Positions 17,973 to 26,458 of a stretch of DNA of 64,000 nt are shown here, piece after piece. The notes below the pieces were generated by a model, which did no database searches, was not told where the DNA came from, and saw only the letters and a program-made list of their open reading frames with translations. Origin of the DNA: JAXDMK01 sp963790325 (GTDB lineage: Bacteria > Actinomycetota > Acidimicrobiia > Acidimicrobiales > AC-14); the NCBI GenBank assembly GCA_963790325.1, contig CAWBNY010000003.1:558001-622000 (forward strand). The letters run 5' to 3'. Every line of letters begins with the position of its first letter. The first letter of the stretch is position 1. Both the position numbers and the translations under genes were made by a program.

Positions 17973-17978
17973 TAGGGT
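17973..17978 (+). promoter_or_regulatory. Possible -10 box (TAGGGT) for the LPG-type membrane gene
   Basis: TAGGGT lies in the 308-base divergent region between fusion A and the rightward pair. A transcript from here would carry the GGAGGAGG at 18017-18024 that precedes GTG 18037. The rest of the region holds no supported gene. Confidence 0.3.
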
Positions 17979-18036
17979 CGCGGGAAGGCGACTTCGCCGA
18001 GATCGGACCGTCATCCGGAGGAGGCACACGGCTCAG

Positions 18037-19131
18037 GTGGGAACGGGGGGCGCTGACGGGGAAGATGCCTCGAGTTCCCCACCGCTCAGGACGCGGCTGC
18101 TGCGCATCGGGCTGGCCGTGCTGGTGCTGGTTGTGGTCTTCGGCTTCGTCCTCCCCGGTACCGCCGACTACGGCGACGCATGGGCGACGATCACCGACAT
18201 GACGGCGTTGGAGGTCGGAACGATCGCGGTGGCCGGCCTCTGGAACCTCTTCACCTACTGGCCCATGATGATCCTGGCCCTTCCGGGCCTGAAACTGCGG
18301 GAGGCCGCAGTGGTCAACCAGGCCAGCACCGCGGTGGCGAACACCGTCCCCGCAGGCGGGGCAGTTGCGCTGGGGATCACCTACACGATGCTGCGGACGT
18401 GGGGGTTCAGCTCACCGGCCATCGCCAACCAGGTGTTGGCGACAGGCCTGTGGAACACCCTGGCCAAGCTCGGGCTCCCGGTCGTGGCGGTGGCTGCGGT
18501 CGCGGTGACGGGCGAGCTCGAGGGATCCTTCGTCCAGCTCGCCGCCTTCGGCCTCGTCGCCTTGACGGTGGTCGTCGTGGCCGGTGGGCTTGCGCTGCGG
18601 GCCGAGACCTCCGCCCGGCGGATCGGCGTCTGGCTCGATCGGCTCTATGCCGCGACGATCGGGCGGGCCCGCCCGCGCCCGGAGACCATCGAGGCCTGGG
18701 TGGTGCGCATGCGGGGACAGATGCTCGACCTGGTGCGCACCACCGGTTATCGGATCACGGTCGCAGCCGTGGTGAGCCACCTGTCCCTCTACGCCGTACT
18801 GCTCGTCACGCTGCGCAACGTCGGAGTGTCCGAGTCCGAGGCCAGCTGGGCCAAGGTGCTGGTCGCGTTCGCGTTCGTCCGACTGCTGTCGGCCGTGCCA
18901 GTGACGCCGGGTGGTGTCGGCGTCGTCGAGCTCGGCTACGTCGGCTTCCTCGCCACCGGCGCGGGGGCCGGGCTTGACGCCCAGATCGCCGCCGGCGTGC
19001 TCGTGTTCCGGGCGATGACCTACGTGATGCCTATCGTGCTCGGTGGGGCCGCATGGCTGATCTTCCGCTCGGCCGGCTCGTGGCGCCGTCCGCCGAACAC
19101 GCGGGGCCGGCCCGCCGCCGCCGCCGGCTGA
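18037..19131 (+). CDS. LPG-synthase-type membrane protein (UPF0104 family)
   Basis: 364 residues with about eight membrane segments, matching the lysylphosphatidylglycerol synthase transmembrane domain without the cytosolic aminoacyl-transferase part. The family block VTPGGVGVVELGY is at residues 289-301. Stand-alone members are thought to flip or move lipids or polyprenyl-linked sugars, but few have been tested. GTG 18037 has GGAGGAGG 12 bases upstream; the frame is open further 5' but without support. The stop is two bases before the ATG of fusion protein B, so they form an operon. Confidence 0.82.
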   Translation: MGTGGADGEDASSSPPLRTRLLRIGLAVLVLVVVFGFVLPGTADYGDAWATITDMTALEVGTIAVAGLWNLFTYWPMMILALPGLKLREAAVVNQASTAVANTVPAGGAVALGITYTMLRTWGFSSPAIANQVLATGLWNTLAKLGLPVVAVAAVAVTGELEGSFVQLAAFGLVALTVVVVAGGLALRAETSARRIGVWLDRLYAATIGRARPRPETIEAWVVRMRGQMLDLVRTTGYRITVAAVVSHLSLYAVLLVTLRNVGVSESEASWAKVLVAFAFVRLLSAVPVTPGGVGVVELGYVGFLATGAGAGLDAQIAAGVLVFRAMTYVMPIVLGGAAWLIFRSAGSWRRPPNTRGRPAAAAG

Positions 19132-19133
19132 GG

Positions 19134-21527
19134 ATGGGTAACGCGACACCTGCGCCGGCTCCTCGGCCGGCGGCCTCGAACGACGTGACCCGACCACGGC
19201 ACACGCGCTCGCCGGTGTACGTGTTCACCCTGGTGCTGGGCGGGCTGGTGTCGGTCGCCGGGTGGGCCGCGGCGACGCTGCTCGAGCACGGGATCATCGC
19301 CACCTCGGCCGACATCGCCCAGATCCTGCGGGCGATGCCCGACTGGATGCAGTCAGCACCGACGGTGGTTGCCGGGCTCGGTGTCGTCGGTGGCTTCCTC
19401 GGTGTGAACGGATGGCTGCTCACCGGGCGGCGATTCCGGCGCCTGGCCCTGGTCTACGCCGCGCTCGGAGCCGGGATCGCGCTGTCCACCGCCGCCGCTG
19501 CCGCCCTCCACCGAGTCCTGCAACCGGACTTGGCCGCGCTGTTCGACGACCTGCCGAGCACCAGCGTCCGACTCCTCCCGACCAACCCTCTGATAGCCGG
19601 TCTGATCGCCGTCGTGGTCATCTGCCGTCGGTGGCTCCCACGACGCTTGCGGGCCTCGATGTTCGTTGCGGTCGGGCTGTGGTTGGCGTCGAACATGGCC
19701 GTGACCGACGCCCCTCCCTACCTCGGCCTCCTTCTCGACATCGGACTCGGGATGGTCGCCGGCTCGGCCGTCGCCGTCGTCTTCGGCACCCCCAATCTCC
19801 AGCCCGGTCGTGGCGCCCTCACAGAGGGGCTGGCGAGGAGCGGCCTCGACGTCGTCGAGCTGCGTTCGGCCCACGTGGATGCACGGGGATCGGAGCCGTG
19901 GCTCGGCGTGACGACAGACGGCAGGAAGGTGTTCGTGAAGGCACTCAGCGCCGATCAGCGTTCGGCCGACCTCCTCTTCCGGGCCGTCCGCTGGGTCAGG
20001 CTCCGCCGCGCCGGGGACGCCGCCCCCGAGGTCTCGCTACGGCGGGCTGCCGAGCACGAGGCCCTCGTCTCCCACCATGTCCGATCCTTCGGGCTCCCCA
20101 CCCCACTCGTGCTCGCCGTCGCCGAGGTCGAGGACGACAATGTGGCCCTGGTCTACGAGGCGATCGACGGTCAATCGCTCGACAAGGTTCCCGCCGAGCA
20201 GCTGACCGACGAGATGGTGGCGGAGGTGTGGCGCGACGTGATGGTGCTGCGTTCGCACGGGGTCGCCCACCGGGATCTGCGCCTGGCCAACGTCTTCCTC
20301 GCCGACGACGGGCGCACCCTGCTCATCGACTTCGGGTTCGCCGAGCTCTCCGCCGATCGCCAACTCCTAGACACCGATGTAGCCGAGCTCTTGGCGGCAA
20401 CGGCCGTCGTCCTGGGATCCGAGCGAGCGGCCCGCATCGCACGGGAGGTCGTCGGAGTAGAGATACTCGAGGCGGCGCGCGACTGGCTCCATCCGCTCGT
20501 GCTCAGCAGCGCCACGCGCGCCGCGTTGGGCGAGGATGGCGCGCTGCACGACCTGCGCTCAGAGGTGGCCCGCATCACCGGGCACACACTCACCGAGTAC
20601 GAGCCGCTCGGCCGGCTGAGCGCACAGCGGGTTCTCGGTCTGGGGTTGCTGGGCCTCGGGGTCTATGCCGTGCTGGCGGTGTTCATCGACGAGGGCGTGG
20701 CCCGTGAGGTCGGCGGGGTCCGGTGGGGTCTAGCCATCCTGGCCGTGGGCGCCAGCTTTCTGGCGATCCCGCTCACCGCCGCCGCCTACCGATCGGCGGC
20801 GCACGGGCGGGTTTCGCTCCGTCACCTCATGAAGGCCGTGCTCGCCAGTGAGACCCCGGTGACGCGGCCGACGTACTGGTCCTGGGCGAATCGCGTGCTG
20901 TCCGATGCCGCGAGAGGGGACGGCCTCCAGGTCTCCACCGCCAGGGCGGCTGCCGCCCGTTGGACGGTCGGCGCACTCCTGGTGGCGCCCCTGATGGTGG
21001 CCGGCCTCGCATCGGCGGCGCTGCGTGTCGATCGCGGCTATCTGCTCGGGGTGGGGCTCGGACTCCTGGCCGGCGGAGGGCTGGCCGGGATCGAGCTGTT
21101 GTTCCTTCGGTTCGGTCCCTCGTCGCGCGAGCTGGATCGAATCTGGCTCCGACCGCACCGGGGCTCGTTGGCACGCGACGCCAGCGTCCTCCGCCAGGTT
21201 GGTTGGTGGGTGCTCGTGCGGAGCGCGCAGGGTCTTGCCTTCGTTCTGGCAGCACGTGCGGCCGGCGTGACGATGAGCAACGAGGCGCTGGTCGCCATCT
21301 CCACAGCCGCCTGCACGATCGCCTCCCTGACGCCCGCCCCCGGCGGCCTCGGGGCGGTCGAGCTCCTCCTCTATGCCGGCCTCTCGGTAGGCACCGACGC
21401 CGCGATCGCCGGACTGGCCGTGGTGGTGACGAGCATCGCGTCGTTCTGGAGTCACATGCCTTTCGCCGCCGCCGCTTACCGGTCGACGCGCCGTTTCAAG
21501 CAACGCCACCCGCTCGACTCCGCCTGA
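19134..21527 (+). CDS. Degenerate PAP2 - kinase - LPG-synthase-TM fusion protein B
   Basis: 797 residues, colinear with fusion A. The N-terminal membrane region (30-220) aligns in layout with a PAP2 domain but lacks its catalytic residues: no K-x6-RP, LPSTSVRLLP where SGH should be, and no nucleophilic His before PPYLGLLLDIGLG. The kinase-like part is well preserved: K269, H379-R380-D381, N386 and D399-F400-G401. The C-terminal membrane domain has an intact TPAPGGLGAVE at 733. The catalytic loop falls at the same residue numbers as in fusion A. The start ATG is two bases after the previous stop. Likely a partner of fusion A or a specialised paralogue; substrate unknown. Confidence 0.8.
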   Translation: MGNATPAPAPRPAASNDVTRPRHTRSPVYVFTLVLGGLVSVAGWAAATLLEHGIIATSADIAQILRAMPDWMQSAPTVVAGLGVVGGFLGVNGWLLTGRRFRRLALVYAALGAGIALSTAAAAALHRVLQPDLAALFDDLPSTSVRLLPTNPLIAGLIAVVVICRRWLPRRLRASMFVAVGLWLASNMAVTDAPPYLGLLLDIGLGMVAGSAVAVVFGTPNLQPGRGALTEGLARSGLDVVELRSAHVDARGSEPWLGVTTDGRKVFVKALSADQRSADLLFRAVRWVRLRRAGDAAPEVSLRRAAEHEALVSHHVRSFGLPTPLVLAVAEVEDDNVALVYEAIDGQSLDKVPAEQLTDEMVAEVWRDVMVLRSHGVAHRDLRLANVFLADDGRTLLIDFGFAELSADRQLLDTDVAELLAATAVVLGSERAARIAREVVGVEILEAARDWLHPLVLSSATRAALGEDGALHDLRSEVARITGHTLTEYEPLGRLSAQRVLGLGLLGLGVYAVLAVFIDEGVAREVGGVRWGLAILAVGASFLAIPLTAAAYRSAAHGRVSLRHLMKAVLASETPVTRPTYWSWANRVLSDAARGDGLQVSTARAAAARWTVGALLVAPLMVAGLASAALRVDRGYLLGVGLGLLAGGGLAGIELLFLRFGPSSRELDRIWLRPHRGSLARDASVLRQVGWWVLVRSAQGLAFVLAARAAGVTMSNEALVAISTAACTIASLTPAPGGLGAVELLLYAGLSVGTDAAIAGLAVVVTSIASFWSHMPFAAAAYRSTRRFKQRHPLDSA

Positions 21528-21781
21528 CCACCGATGGAACATGCCCACGGAGCCAGCACGCGGCGACCATCGTCGACGACGTACCGACCGGCGAAGGCGC
21601 GAGCCATGGCCGCTGACCGAGTGCGATCCCTTCCGGCGGCGGCTGGGCCACCCTGACCGAAACGGGCAACCGAGATCGCCGCTCCGCCGCCGAGTTCGCC
21701 GAGGCCCTGCCCGGCGCCCGCAGAGACGCCCGACGATGGGCCCGACGGAGCCATGTCGCTGGGTCCTGACCCACATGGGGG

Positions 21782-23443
21782 TCAGTGTCCCGCCCGCAGG
21801 TCTCGCCGCGAGAACGCAGGCACTGCCACCGCCATGATCGCAACAGCCAGCGCCAGCAGCACTGCGGCGTGGCCCCAGGGCATTCCCGAGTTCAGCGGGT
21901 CGGCGCTCAGGTAGTAGTAGAAGGGTGACAGCTTGGCCCACCCGGCCAGGCTGTCGTTGAGCGGGAGGAAGGCGTTGAGCAGGTAGAGGGCGAGAGCGGC
22001 GCCGGCGGCGCCGTAGAGGGCGACGGGCACCCTTCCGGTGACCGCGCCGAGGGCCAGAGCCAGCGCCCCGAAGACAAGCCCAAGCAACGTCACCAGCGCC
22101 GAGGTGGCGGCCAGGTTGGCCACGCTGACGTCGAGACCGGCCAGCACCGCGCCCAGGGCCGTGCCGGCGAACGTGGCGCCACCGACGACGACCGCGAAGA
22201 CGACCATGGCGACGATGCTCTCGACTACGACCCGGGCCCGGGACACCGGGTTGGCGAGCAGGAGCCCCATGGTGCGGCGGGACTCCTCACCGGCAAGGGC
22301 CCGGGCGCCGATGACGACGGTGACGAGGATCACCGCGATGGGCGCCATCAGGCCGAACGTCTCGATCTGGAACCACCCCTGCGGGGTGCTGATGTCGCCC
22401 TGGCCGACGAGGGCCAGCAGGGTGTCGGGGAGGTCCTGGCCGAAGTCGGCCAGCGAGTCGTCGATGAACGTGTACATCGGACCCATGAGCACGCCCATGA
22501 CCGAGAACATCAACCCGGCGGTGATCGCGAGGATCCCCTGGTGCTCACTGGCGACCTTGACCCAGATGCGCGAGACCCGCGCCGACCCGGCAAGGCGGTC
22601 GACCACGTTGCGGGTAATGGGGTTGGCGCGCAGCCGGTCGAGCACGGTGCGCCCCCCGGCCCGCCCCCGAAGGTCACGGCGGTCGAGGCCCACCACCGCG
22701 AGGGCCAGGAACGCCGCCGCCCCCGCGACGAGCACGGCCAGATGACCCCAGGCGACGCCGTTGACGAGGGGATCGCTGGCGTCGAAGTAGTACCACGGGA
22801 TGGCCTTGACCCCGCCCGCCACCGCGTCGACCAAGGGCAGCAGGCCCACGGCGACGAAGGACACCACCATGGTCGCCGCGGTGGCTCCCGAGGCCAGGGC
22901 GCGGTTGCCGGTCCAACCGCCGACGGCGAGCGCCAGAAATCCGTAGAAGAGGGCGTTCACACCCAGGTGCAGCGCCATGGCCGCCACCTGGGTGTCACCC
23001 ACCTCGACCCCGAGCCCGGCGGGGACGGCGATCCCGCCGGCGCAGAGAGCCAGCGAGGCGGTGGCCACGAGAGCGACCATGGCGGCGGCCTTGGACACCA
23101 GGACGTGGCGGCGGGACTTCGGGTTGGCGAGGAGCAGGCTGATCGTGCCCCCTCGCTCCTCACCGGCGATGGCAGCGGCGCCGAATGAAAGGGCCATGCC
23201 GGCGAGGGTCAGGGAGGCGATGGTCCCGAACATCACGTTGTAGGCCAGGCTGGCAGCGTCGGCGCCCTCGGGGATGCCCGCCAGGTCCCGCAGCGCTTGG
23301 GGCAGGTCGGTGTAGATCGACAGGTCGAGGTCGCGATAGACGGCCATGGCGAACAGCAGGAACAGCGTCAATGCCCCGGTTGCCATCGCCACTGCGACGG
23401 CTCGGTCGCGGATCGCCTTGGCGAATATGCTACCCAGCATCAT
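21782..23443 (-). CDS. ABC-2 type exporter, fused permease
   Basis: 553 residues with two homologous six-helix halves (about 1-270 and 285-553). Each half has the ABC2-membrane signature around AGEERGGTISLLLANPKSRR and AGEESRRTMGLLLANPVSR, where the transporter contacts its ATPase. The halves end with similar segments (YYFDASDPLVNGVAWGHLAV and YYYLSADPLNSGMPWGHAAV), so the gene is an internal duplication forming a whole pore in one chain. The start overlaps the end of the ATPase gene by 4 bases. Such pairs export drugs or lipids; the substrate cannot be told. Confidence 0.88.
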   Translation of the reverse strand: MMLGSIFAKAIRDRAVAVAMATGALTLFLLFAMAVYRDLDLSIYTDLPQALRDLAGIPEGADAASLAYNVMFGTIASLTLAGMALSFGAAAIAGEERGGTISLLLANPKSRRHVLVSKAAAMVALVATASLALCAGGIAVPAGLGVEVGDTQVAAMALHLGVNALFYGFLALAVGGWTGNRALASGATAATMVVSFVAVGLLPLVDAVAGGVKAIPWYYFDASDPLVNGVAWGHLAVLVAGAAAFLALAVVGLDRRDLRGRAGGRTVLDRLRANPITRNVVDRLAGSARVSRIWVKVASEHQGILAITAGLMFSVMGVLMGPMYTFIDDSLADFGQDLPDTLLALVGQGDISTPQGWFQIETFGLMAPIAVILVTVVIGARALAGEESRRTMGLLLANPVSRARVVVESIVAMVVFAVVVGGATFAGTALGAVLAGLDVSVANLAATSALVTLLGLVFGALALALGAVTGRVPVALYGAAGAALALYLLNAFLPLNDSLAGWAKLSPFYYYLSADPLNSGMPWGHAAVLLALAVAIMAVAVPAFSRRDLRAGH

Positions 23444-24339
23444 CCCGCCGCTTCGTCGCGGTAGTAGGCGAGAAAGATCTCTTCCAGGTCGGCCTCCTGG
23501 GTGGAGATGTCGACCACCGTTCCGTGGTCGGCGGCGGCCCGCAGCAGGTCGGCCATGGAGCCGTCAAAGGACAGCGTGACGTGCTGGTCGTCCACGGTGA
23601 CCTCCCGCACACCTTCGACCGAGGCGAACAGGGCCCGGTCGGGCGGCGGATCGAGGTAGAGGTCGACGCGACGGATCGCCTTCGATCGCAGGCTGTGGAC
23701 GCCCTCGACTGCGATGAGCCGGCCGTGGCGGATGATCGCCACCCGGTGGGCCACCCGTTGGACCTCGGACAGGGTGTGGCTGGACAGAAAGACGGTGCGT
23801 CCCTCGTCCGCGACCTCTCGCATCATGGTCTGGAACTCGCGCTGCACCAGCGGGTCGAGGCCCGAGCTGGGCTCGTCCATGATCACCACTTCGGGCCGGT
23901 TCATGAAGGCCTGGATGAGGCCGATCTTCTGGCGGTTGCCGGTGGACAGCTCACCGACCTTCTTGGAGAGATCGGCACCGAGACGCTCGGCCAGCGCATC
24001 GACGTGGGCCCAGTCGACCCCGCCCCGCAGGTTGGCCAGGTAGGTCAGAGTGTCGCGACCGGTGAGGCTGGGATAGAGGGCGAGGTCGCCCGGGAGGTAG
24101 CCGATGTGGCGGCGGATCTCGACGGCCTGCTTGTGGGAGTCGAGCCCGACGATCGTCGCCCGCCCGGCGGTGGGGCGGATCTCGTCCATGAGCGTCCGTA
24201 TGGCCGTGGTCTTCCCTGCCCCGTTGGGGCCGAGAAAGCCGAAGATCTCCCCCGGCATGACCTCCAGGTCCAGTTCGACGAGTGCCCGGACATCGCCGTA
24301 GTGCTTGGTCAAACCTTCGGTCCGTATCGCTGGGGTCAT
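23440..24339 (-). CDS. ABC transporter ATP-binding protein
   Basis: 299 residues with a complete ATPase domain: Walker A GPNGAGKTT (about 35-43), signature LSTGNRQKIGLIQAF, Walker B VVIMDEPSSGLDP and the switch region SSHTLSEVQRVAHR. The C-terminal ~80 residues form the accessory domain common in ABC-2 exporters and end near DLEEIFLAYY. It powers the fused permease encoded directly downstream, with a 4-base overlap. Related to DrrA/CcmA-type drug or lipid exporters. Confidence 0.92.
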   Translation of the reverse strand: MTPAIRTEGLTKHYGDVRALVELDLEVMPGEIFGFLGPNGAGKTTAIRTLMDEIRPTAGRATIVGLDSHKQAVEIRRHIGYLPGDLALYPSLTGRDTLTYLANLRGGVDWAHVDALAERLGADLSKKVGELSTGNRQKIGLIQAFMNRPEVVIMDEPSSGLDPLVQREFQTMMREVADEGRTVFLSSHTLSEVQRVAHRVAIIRHGRLIAVEGVHSLRSKAIRRVDLYLDPPPDRALFASVEGVREVTVDDQHVTLSFDGSMADLLRAAADHGTVVDISTQEADLEEIFLAYYRDEAAG

Positions 24340-24378
24340 CGTCGCCAGTCAAGCATCAACTGTCAGTCGGCGGCGGCT

Positions 24379-24567
24379 TCAGGCCATCGCCGGGGCGGGG
24401 TCTTCGCCCACCGCCGAGGGAAGAAGCGACGTCGCATTATCGGCCGCCGGCGGGGCGCCGCCGCGCCCCATTCGCCGCTTCAGCGCGTCGGCGAGGCTGT
24501 AGACCACCGGGATCACGACCAGGGTGAGCACGGCCCACCTGGCCGCCGAGTCGAGGTGCGCGGCCAT
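24379..24567 (-). pseudogene. C-terminal relic of an RND (AcrB/HAE1) efflux pump
   Basis: The frame encodes WAVLTLVVIPVVYSLADALK, which is the last membrane helix and cytoplasmic end of AcrB-type resistance-nodulation-division permeases (LLTLVVVPVVYxLxD). Only about 50 of roughly 1050 residues remain and nothing upstream resembles the rest, so this is a deletion remnant rather than a gene. It sits just upstream of the ABC exporter pair, suggesting that one efflux locus was lost beside another. Confidence 0.6.
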
Positions 24568-24878
24568 CTCACGCCGCCCGTCGTGGCGGCGTCAGCAATC
24601 GCGGCGACTCGTGCCGCGATCGACCTCCGGTTGGCTGCTGGCGGCGAGCCTGGCCTTCCCGAGCTGGCGGAACGGGACCTCGACCTTCTGGGAAGCAGGC
24701 AGGACCGGATCTCCACACCCGGGCCGGCCGATGTCGCCCCCGCCCGCTGGCCGGGGAAGGGCCGAGAAGCGGTTCGAGGTCGCCGGCCAGGCATCTCCGG
24801 CCGACCGGGGACAAGACCTTCGCCGGCGACGCCGGGGACCCTTGGACCCGGGCCGGTCGCCCGAGGGGGCGAAGCGCG
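24568..24878. other. Gene-free stretch between the RND relic and the MFS gene
   Basis: Nothing supported on either strand; open frames here have atypical, arginine/proline-rich translations. Confidence 0.4.
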
Positions 24879-24884
24879 TAGCAT
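24879..24884 (+). promoter_or_regulatory. -10 box (TAGCAT) of the MFS gene
   Basis: TAGCAT is followed by six bases and then ATG 24891, with no ribosome-binding site, which fits a leaderless transcript. Confidence 0.45.
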
Positions 24885-24890
24885 CGGCAA

Positions 24891-26144
24891 ATGGGCTCAC
24901 GGCGGGCATCATCGCAGGCCGGGTCCCCGGCTCCGGAGAAGGACCGGCGCCGGATGCCGATCCCCTTCCGCCGGCTGGCCGAGGTGCAGCTCCTTCACGC
25001 CGCCGGCGATGGCATGGTGGCCGTTGCCCTCGCCAACACCCTGTTCTTCGCCGTCCCCATCGGGGAGGCGCGCGACAAGGTAGGCCTGTACCTGGCGCTC
25101 ACCATGGCGCCCTTCGCCGTGCTGTCCCCCCTCGTCGGACCGTGGCTAGACCGACGCTCGGGCTCGTACAAGGTCGCGATCATCCTCGGCGCCGGAGGCC
25201 GTGCCGTCCTTGCCGTCCTGCTGGCGACGCGCACCGACCGGGTCGCCCTCTACCCTCTGGCCTTCGGTCTCCTCGTCCTGTCCAGGATCCATGGCGTCAG
25301 CCGCAGCGCCCTCCTGCCCGACGTGCTTCCCCCGGACCGGTCGCCCATGTGGGGCAACGCCAGGCTGGCCGTGATCTCCGTGGTGGGAGGAGCTCTCGGG
25401 GCCGGGCTGGCGGCAGGGGCCAACCTGGTCGGCGGCGCGGGGCTGGCTCTGGGCATCGCCGTCGTCGTGTTCTCGACCGCGGTCGTGCCCGCCGTTCGCC
25501 TCCCCCGTAGTCGCACGAAGGACACGGAGGCCGCAGGCGCCGACGACTACCGGGCGCTGCTCAGCTCCCGCCTGCTGGCCGCCGGGGTGGCGATGGGCGC
25601 CAGCAGGGCGGCGGTTGGCTTCCTCACCTTCCTGCTGGCGTTCCTGCTCCGAGCCGAGGGCGAGCAGGGCCGAGGCTTCGCCGTGGTCATCGCCGCCGCC
25701 GGCATCGGCGGCTTCGCCGGTGCGGTGGTGGCGCCCGCCCTGCGGGCCGTCATCCGGGAGATGCTGCTCCTGCAGGTCAGCCTGGCCGCGATGGTGGTGG
25801 CGGCGCTGTGGGCCGCGGGATCGTTCAACGTGCCGCGGGCGGCAGTGGTGGCGGGCGTCGTCGGTTTGGCGACGGCGAGCGGTCGACTGGCGTTCGACAG
25901 CCTTCTCCAGGGGGACGCACCCTCGACCGTCCGAGGCCGCACCTTCGCCCGCTACGAGACGATCTTCCAGCTCTGCTGGGTCGGCGGTGCCGGTCTGGCC
26001 ACGGCCGTGCCGTTCCGGGCCGCCGCCGGCTTGCGCAGCCTGGCGCTCATCGCATCCGGCGGAGTGGCGTTCACCATTCTGGGGCTGATCCGACGCCGGC
26101 CGACACGACGACGGGCCACGAGCCCGCCCGAAGCGGCGGGCTGA
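24891..26144 (+). CDS. MFS transporter
   Basis: 417 residues with about 11-12 membrane helices in two bundles separated by a polar loop near residues 205-220. The motif after helix 2, GPWLDRRSGSYK, matches the MFS signature between helices 2 and 3. Major-facilitator proteins move small molecules using the proton gradient; the closest type is a generic efflux permease, substrate unknown. Transcription probably starts at the ATG. The gene stands alone and is the last one before the integrative element. Confidence 0.85.
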   Translation: MGSRRASSQAGSPAPEKDRRRMPIPFRRLAEVQLLHAAGDGMVAVALANTLFFAVPIGEARDKVGLYLALTMAPFAVLSPLVGPWLDRRSGSYKVAIILGAGGRAVLAVLLATRTDRVALYPLAFGLLVLSRIHGVSRSALLPDVLPPDRSPMWGNARLAVISVVGGALGAGLAAGANLVGGAGLALGIAVVVFSTAVVPAVRLPRSRTKDTEAAGADDYRALLSSRLLAAGVAMGASRAAVGFLTFLLAFLLRAEGEQGRGFAVVIAAAGIGGFAGAVVAPALRAVIREMLLLQVSLAAMVVAALWAAGSFNVPRAAVVAGVVGLATASGRLAFDSLLQGDAPSTVRGRTFARYETIFQLCWVGGAGLATAVPFRAAAGLRSLALIASGGVAFTILGLIRRRPTRRRATSPPEAAG

Positions 26145-26255
26145 GCCCACTGGAGACCCGCCAGGGGGTGTGCCGATCGGCTCGGAGCATCAATCTGGCA
26201 TCGGCCGGGTCGTCGCCTCCGGCCAAGATGGGAGGAACGCCCGGCTCCGATCAGC

Positions 26256-26272
26256 TTGAGCTCCCGACCTCT
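26256..26272 (+). other. Candidate distal attachment site (tRNA fragment)
   Basis: TTGAGCTCCCGACCTCT matches tRNA-Pro positions 33331-33347 in the same orientation with one mismatch, and the next bases stay similar. It covers the T-arm and variable loop but not the acceptor stem. The surrounding intergenic stretch (26145-26458) holds no gene. Confidence 0.4.
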
Positions 26273-26458
26273 CGAACCCAGATTTTTCTTGGCTGACGGT
26301 TGGTGGCCCTCCGTCCGCACAGTGCCTCTGAGCCGGTCTTTTGGCCATTTTCGAAGTCCAGGGAGCTCGACCTCTTTGATCCCGTTCAAGCAATGTCTGC
26401 ATACATCCGCAGTCGTGGCTATCACAGCTCGACGGGTGGAGTGACAGCCGCTGGACTC

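Noticed and set aside
26240..26290. A second tRNA gene
   Set aside because: Only a T-arm/variable-loop fragment; no acceptor or D-arm could be folded.
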